Below, piece by piece: positions 60,337 to 64,000 of a stretch of 64,000 bases of DNA. The notes under the pieces are model-generated. The model ran no database searches. It saw only the letters and a list, made by a program, of their open reading frames with translations, and was not told the DNA's origin. This DNA comes from Dactylosporangium fulvum (GTDB taxonomy: Bacteria > Actinomycetota > Actinomycetes > Mycobacteriales > Micromonosporaceae). The DNA is taken from the NCBI RefSeq assembly GCF_025137375.1, contig NZ_CP073720.1, positions 5,046,501 through 5,110,500 of the forward strand, read 5' to 3'. A program made the translations under genes and the position numbers. The stretch's first letter is position 1. Every line of letters begins with the position of its first letter.

Positions 60337-61080
60337 ATGGCGGTCCGGCTCAACCACACGTTCGTGCACACCCGGGACGCCTGGCGGTCCGCCCGCGACC
60401 TGGCCGACACGCTCGGGCTGCCCGAGCCGGGCTGGTCCGGGCCGTTCCCCGCGGTGCGGCTCGACGGCGGCGTCCTGCTGGAGTTCGTCCAGGTCGAGGG
60501 CGAGGTGACCACACAGCACTACGCCTTTGAGGTCACCGCCGCCGAGTTCGACACGATCCTCGGCCGCATCCGCGGCGCGGGCCGGCCCTACTGGGCCGGT
60601 CCGCTGCACCACGGGCCGGGCGTGGTCAACTCCTGGGGCGGCGGGCGCGGCTTCTACTTCGACAGCGTCGACGGCCACGCTTTCGAGGTGCTGACCCGCC
60701 CCGCCGGCGGCGCCGACAGCCCGGCGCACCTCGTCGAGCTCGTCGCCCGCGCGTACAACGACGGCGACGCGGAGGCCGCGCTGCGGCTGTTCGAGCCGGT
60801 CGCGGTGCTCGTCACGCGGCCCGGCGAACCGGTCACCGGGGCTCGGCTGCGCCAGTCGATCACGGCCTTCCTCGGCCAGGTCCGGCAGATGGAGATCCGG
60901 ATCCGGCACGTCTACGAGGCCGACGGGATCGCGCTGCTCGTCACCGACCACGACACCGAGCTCACGGGGCCGGACGGCGACCCGGTCCGGGTCGCCGGCA
61001 CGGCCACCGACGTCGCCCGCCGCGGCCCGGACGGCCGGTGGCGATACCTGCTCGACAACCCTTCCGGTACAGCTCCCTGA
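60337..61080 (+). CDS. VOC domain - SnoaL-like fusion protein
   Basis: A 247-residue protein with two small domains. Residues 1-125 are a glyoxalase/VOC module (RLNHTFVHTRDAWRSARDLA; LEFVQVEGEVTTQHYAFEV; GRGFYFDSVDGHAFEVLTRP), and residues 130-245 a SnoaL/DUF4440-like alpha+beta cone (LVELVARAYNDGDAEAALRL; RIRHVYEADGIALLVTDHDT). The pairing of both folds in one chain is uncommon. It starts two bases after the hemerythrin stop, so it is coupled to it. Confidence 0.85.
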   Translation: MAVRLNHTFVHTRDAWRSARDLADTLGLPEPGWSGPFPAVRLDGGVLLEFVQVEGEVTTQHYAFEVTAAEFDTILGRIRGAGRPYWAGPLHHGPGVVNSWGGGRGFYFDSVDGHAFEVLTRPAGGADSPAHLVELVARAYNDGDAEAALRLFEPVAVLVTRPGEPVTGARLRQSITAFLGQVRQMEIRIRHVYEADGIALLVTDHDTELTGPDGDPVRVAGTATDVARRGPDGRWRYLLDNPSGTAP

Positions 61081-61090
61081 AAGGTCCACG

Positions 61091-62524
61091 ATGGACGCCA
61101 CACCGCCGCGGCGCGCCGGCCTCGTGCTCGCCCTGCTCGGCCTCGCCCAGCTCATCACCTCGATCGACTACAACATCGTCTACGTCGCGCTGCCGGAGAT
61201 CGGCGCCGATCTCGGCTTCTCCGCGCAGAACCTCCAGTGGGTGGTGAGCGCCTACGCGGTCGCGTTCGGCGGCTTCCTGCTGCTCGGCGGGCGCGCCGCC
61301 GACCTCGTCGGCCGGCGCCGCGTCTTCGTCGCCGGGCTCGCGCTCTACGCCGTGTCGTCGCTCGTCGGCGGCCTGGCCGGTCATCCGGGCCTGCTCGTCG
61401 CCGCCCGTGCCGTGCAGGGCCTCGGCGGCGCGCTGCTGTTCCCGGCGACGCTGTCGCTCGTGGCCACCTCGTTCGAGGAGGGTCGCGACCGCAACCGGGC
61501 GTTCTCGGTGTGGGCCGCGGCCGGGGCCGGCGGCATGGTCCTCGGCTCGCTGCTCGGCGGCGTGCTCACCCAGGCGTTCGGCTGGGAGGCCGTGTTCTTC
61601 GTCAACGTCCCGCTCGCGGGCGTCGCGATCCTGCTCGCATACGTGCTGCTGCCCGCCGACGGCCCGCGCGTCACCGGTCGCGGCTTCGACCTGCCGGGCG
61701 CGGCCACCGCCACCGTCGGGGTGACCCTCGTGGTGTTCACGCTGGTGCAGGGCCCGGCCCTCGGCTGGACGTCGCCGCTGCTGCTGGCGACCGCCGCCGG
61801 TGGTCTCGTGCTGCTGGCCGGGTTCGTCGCGATCGAGGCCCGCACCGCCGCGCCGCTCATGCCGCTGCGGCTGTTCCGCAACCGCAACCTCAGCACCGGC
61901 GTGAGCGTGACGCTGCTGTTCATGGCGACGTTCGGGACGCTGCTGTACTTCCTGACGGTCCACTTCCAGCAGGTGCTGGGCTACAGCGCGCTGCAGACCG
62001 GGCTGGCGTACGTGGTGCCGATGTGCGCCGGTGCCGTCGGCTCGATGCTCGGCGGGCGGCTCGCGACCCGGTTCGGCAACCGGGCGACGCTGGTCACCAG
62101 CCTCGCCGTCGGCGCCGTGTCGACCGTCGGGCTGGGGCTCGGGATCGGCGCCGGTGGGTCGTACCTCGCGCTGCTGCCCGCCATGGTCGTGCTGAACGTC
62201 GCCCAGGGCGTCATCTTCACCACGATGTTCGCCGCCGCCACCACCGGCACCGCCCTGTTCGACCAGGGCATCGCGTCCGGCATCGTCTCGACCGGGCAGC
62301 AGGTGGGCTCGGCGGTGGGCCTGGCGGCGCTGGTCGCCGTCGCCAACGCCGGCACGGCCGGGCTGACCGGCCCGGACCTGCGCGACGCGACCGTCTCCGG
62401 CCTGCGCGACGCGGTGCTGGTGGCGGCGGCCGGCATGCTGGTGACGATCCTGGTGGCGCTGAACCTCCGCCGCCACCGGGCCCCGGCCGAGGAGCCGACC
62501 GAGCCGGCGCTGGCGTCGAACTGA
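61091..62524 (+). CDS. MFS drug exporter, DHA2 (EmrB/QacA) family
   Basis: A 477-residue transporter with 14 predicted helices. Motifs: DYNIVYVALPEIGADLGFSA (motif D1), GGRAADLVGRRRVFVAGLAL (motif A) and GGMVLGSLLGGVLTQAFGWE (motif C, antiporter class). It should export a hydrophobic drug or metabolite by proton antiport. It ends the operon and may be the exit route for a product of this region, though a link to the creD/E/M-like operon is only inferred. Confidence 0.95.
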   Translation: MDATPPRRAGLVLALLGLAQLITSIDYNIVYVALPEIGADLGFSAQNLQWVVSAYAVAFGGFLLLGGRAADLVGRRRVFVAGLALYAVSSLVGGLAGHPGLLVAARAVQGLGGALLFPATLSLVATSFEEGRDRNRAFSVWAAAGAGGMVLGSLLGGVLTQAFGWEAVFFVNVPLAGVAILLAYVLLPADGPRVTGRGFDLPGAATATVGVTLVVFTLVQGPALGWTSPLLLATAAGGLVLLAGFVAIEARTAAPLMPLRLFRNRNLSTGVSVTLLFMATFGTLLYFLTVHFQQVLGYSALQTGLAYVVPMCAGAVGSMLGGRLATRFGNRATLVTSLAVGAVSTVGLGLGIGAGGSYLALLPAMVVLNVAQGVIFTTMFAAATTGTALFDQGIASGIVSTGQQVGSAVGLAALVAVANAGTAGLTGPDLRDATVSGLRDAVLVAAAGMLVTILVALNLRRHRAPAEEPTEPALASN

Positions 62525-62586
62525 ACCCTTCCCGTCGCCGCGGGGCGGCGTCCGCCGGTCAGTAGCGGACGCCGCTCTGGACGCCT

Positions 62587-62668
62587 CGCGCCGATCTTGG
62601 AGTTGTGGCGCCATGAATCTCCGAATTTGTCCTGGTTTGTCAAGGACCACAACTCCAAGATCGGCGCG
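62587..62668. repeat. 22-bp perfect inverted repeat
   Basis: CGCGCCGATCTTGGAGTTGT-GG and its exact complement around a 38-base AT-richer loop. The long perfect stem is typical of dispersed palindromic elements in this group (inference). Confidence 0.9.
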
Positions 62669-62951
62669 GTTGTCGGGGTTGACGCGCGAGGGATCCGAAT
62701 TGCGCAACAGGCTCTCCAGCCCATCGGAAGCTCCGTGATCTCAAGCGGTGCCGGGGCCGCGCACCCAGCCGTGCCTGAGCGGTGCCGGGCCGCGGCGTCC
62801 GTGGCCCCGTAGTGCGGGGCCGGCCGTGCTCCGCGCTTGGCCTGACCGGGGTTCCTTGATCGTCGGAAACATCTGGCTGTCCAGGCAACCCGAAGTTTCC
62901 CTTGATCTATCAACCGCAGCCACACCACCCGGCCAGGCCCAACCGCCGCAC

Positions 62952-62980
62952 CCGTGATCGCGAACTTGCCGCGATCACGG
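62952..62980. repeat. 11-bp perfect inverted repeat
   Basis: CCGTGATCGCG-AACTTGC-CGCGATCACGG. Contains TGATC. Confidence 0.85.
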
Positions 62981-63023
62981 CCACAAACCGGCCGGAACCC
63001 ACGACGACAACCCTCCCACCATT

Positions 63024-63064
63024 CATGATCGCGGAGGCTGCGACGCGAAACCTCCGTGATCATG
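63024..63064. repeat. CATGATC/GGAGG inverted repeat
   Basis: CATGATC, two bases, GGAGG pair with CCTCC, two bases, GATCATG across a 13-base loop. Shares CATGATC with the repeat at 19570-19629. Confidence 0.85.
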
Positions 63065-63280
63065 CCGCCCGCGGTCGCCCGGGGGTGGAGTCAACCGGTG
63101 GATGCAACGCCCGGGGTGGTGATCGTGGAATGTGGTCGGGGCGATTGGGTGTTGTGGACGCGTTGTGGGGCGGGGGCAGGCCCGGCGTCGAGCGGGTCGC
63201 CCCGCTCTCAGCGGCGTGGGTGGTGCCCGGCCACCTTCGCGGGGGTGGCCGGGCACCGCGGTGTCAGGTCGGTGCCGGGG

Positions 63281-64000
63281 TCAGCCGGCCGCGTTGCGGA
63301 ACACCGGGTAGTAGCCGCCGGCCTGACCGGCGGCCGTCGGGTGGTACGAGATCCCGATGTTGAGGTAGTTCAGCGCGTGCAGCCACTTCTCCCCGTAGCT
63401 GCACAGCTGGTGGCCGACGAAGGTCGACCGGACGTCGGCGAACTTGAACCCGGCCGCGGTGGCGGCGGTCCGGATGATGTCGTCGATCAGGTTGATGCCC
63501 TCGTTGATCTTCGTGCGGGAGTTCGCGCTCAGCCCGACGCAGACCGTGCCGAGCTGGTAGAAGACCGGGTAGCCGACGACGATCACCCGGGCCGACGGGG
63601 CGCGGCTCTTGATGCCGTTGTAGACGGCGGCGAGCTTGGCGGGCAGTTCCGTGCGGGCCTTGTTCTCGGCCGTCTGCACCGCGGCCACGCACTCGGTCTC
63701 GCCGTAGAGCACGCAGGTGGTCATGATGGTGGCGAAGCCGGCGTCGTTGCCGCCGACGGTGACGCTGACCAGCGTGGTCGACGTGGACAGCGCGGAGAGC
63801 TGCTTGTTGACGACGTCGGTCGTGGTCGCGCCGGAGCAGGCCACCGAGCGGTACGAGGCGGGTTTGACGTTGGTGTTGTACAGGGCGGAGTAGGCGTTGG
63901 TGCTGCGCTGGCAGGAACCGCTCTCGGCGGTGTAGCTGTCCGCGCCGACACCGGAGGCGTACGAGTCGCCGAGGGCGACGTACCGGTCGGTGGCGGCGGC
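63281..64000 (-). CDS. Secreted SGNH/GDSL esterase (5' end beyond window)
   Basis: At least 239 residues; the start and signal peptide lie beyond 64000. The visible N-terminus is RYVALGDSYASGVGADSYT (block I, nucleophile Ser), then VTVGGNDAGFATIMTTCVLY (block III, GxND), and near the end ISYHPTAAGQAGGYYPVFRN with the catalytic His (block V, here HP-tAAG). Six Cys suggest disulfides outside the cell. It resembles the actinobacterial lipase/esterase class of the Streptomyces esterase type. Substrate unknown. Confidence 0.9.
   Translation of the reverse strand, partial: AAATDRYVALGDSYASGVGADSYTAESGSCQRSTNAYSALYNTNVKPASYRSVACSGATTTDVVNKQLSALSTSTTLVSVTVGGNDAGFATIMTTCVLYGETECVAAVQTAENKARTELPAKLAAVYNGIKSRAPSARVIVVGYPVFYQLGTVCVGLSANSRTKINEGINLIDDIIRTAATAAGFKFADVRSTFVGHQLCSYGEKWLHALNYLNIGISYHPTAAGQAGGYYPVFRNAAG

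Larger units (their letters stand above)
62525..63280. other. 756-bp intergenic region with several hairpins
   Basis: No frame is supported. The region carries at least three strong inverted repeats, listed separately, and scattered GATC/TGATC words. The first hairpin, 63 bases beyond the MFS stop, probably serves as its terminator. Confidence 0.75.

Overview
The window is high-GC actinobacterial DNA. The long GC-rich ORFs, XRE-DUF5753/DUF397 pair, SAM-methyltransferase of the DUF574 type, PAS-PP2C/anti-sigma switch, large LuxR regulator, many leaderless genes and GATC-rich intergenic hairpins suggest a Micromonosporaceae-like soil actinomycete (inference; there is no rRNA or tRNA to confirm it). 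It looks like accessory chromosome, with regulators, tailoring enzymes, one insertion sequence and an unusual number of gene remnants.

0-18.9 kb: stress and envelope genes (TPR protein, SanA-like protein, KatG beside a broken furA, a YbhN-like membrane protein, an ABC-F ribosome-protection protein with an attenuator-like leader, an HxlR regulator with twin operators facing an FMN reductase, an RsbU/RsbW/RsbV-like switch, a channel-like protein). An orphan TPP riboswitch with its own terminator lies at 14.2-14.4 kb. Next to it is a VanX-like lipoprotein whose reading frame continues upstream into a deletion chimera of formate dehydrogenase fdhA and fdhB. Two rhomboid-like membrane proteins follow.

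18.9-22.6 kb: a G/T-rich, gene-free tract with 40-bp tandem repeats and a 20-bp perfect inverted repeat, interrupted by an IS21-family element (istA/istB). 22.6-42.8 kb: amidohydrolase, broken dedA, DUF5996 and DUF1697 proteins, PduX-like kinase, a Scr1-type regulator/DUF397 locus with a DUF574 methyltransferase, a LuxR regulator, a stand-alone condensation domain, a P450 with a TetR regulator, a nucleotidyltransferase, a GNAT protein and a membrane-anchored protein with a Mrr-like nuclease motif.

42.8-54.5 kb: the most interesting part, two adjacent minus-strand operons. The downstream one (SRPBCC protein, AMP ligase, FAD monooxygenase, CreE-like flavoenzyme, CreD-like lyase; each of the last four genes overlapped or tightly spaced) has the composition of an aspartate-nitrosuccinate (nitrous acid) pathway with a CreM-like diazotising ligase. 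I predict that it makes nitrite from aspartate and uses it to form a diazo or other N-N product. The upstream operon (non-haem iron oxygenase, two luciferase-like monooxygenases, acyltransferase, NmrA-type reductase) may supply tailoring. It is controlled by a nearby XRE regulator and/or a dyad overlapping its promoter, and ends at a strong terminator.

54.5-64 kb: XRE and PucR regulators, two medium-chain oxidoreductases, a hemerythrin, a VOC/SnoaL-like fusion, an MFS exporter, a run of intergenic hairpins and the 3' part of a secreted SGNH esterase gene cut by the window edge.
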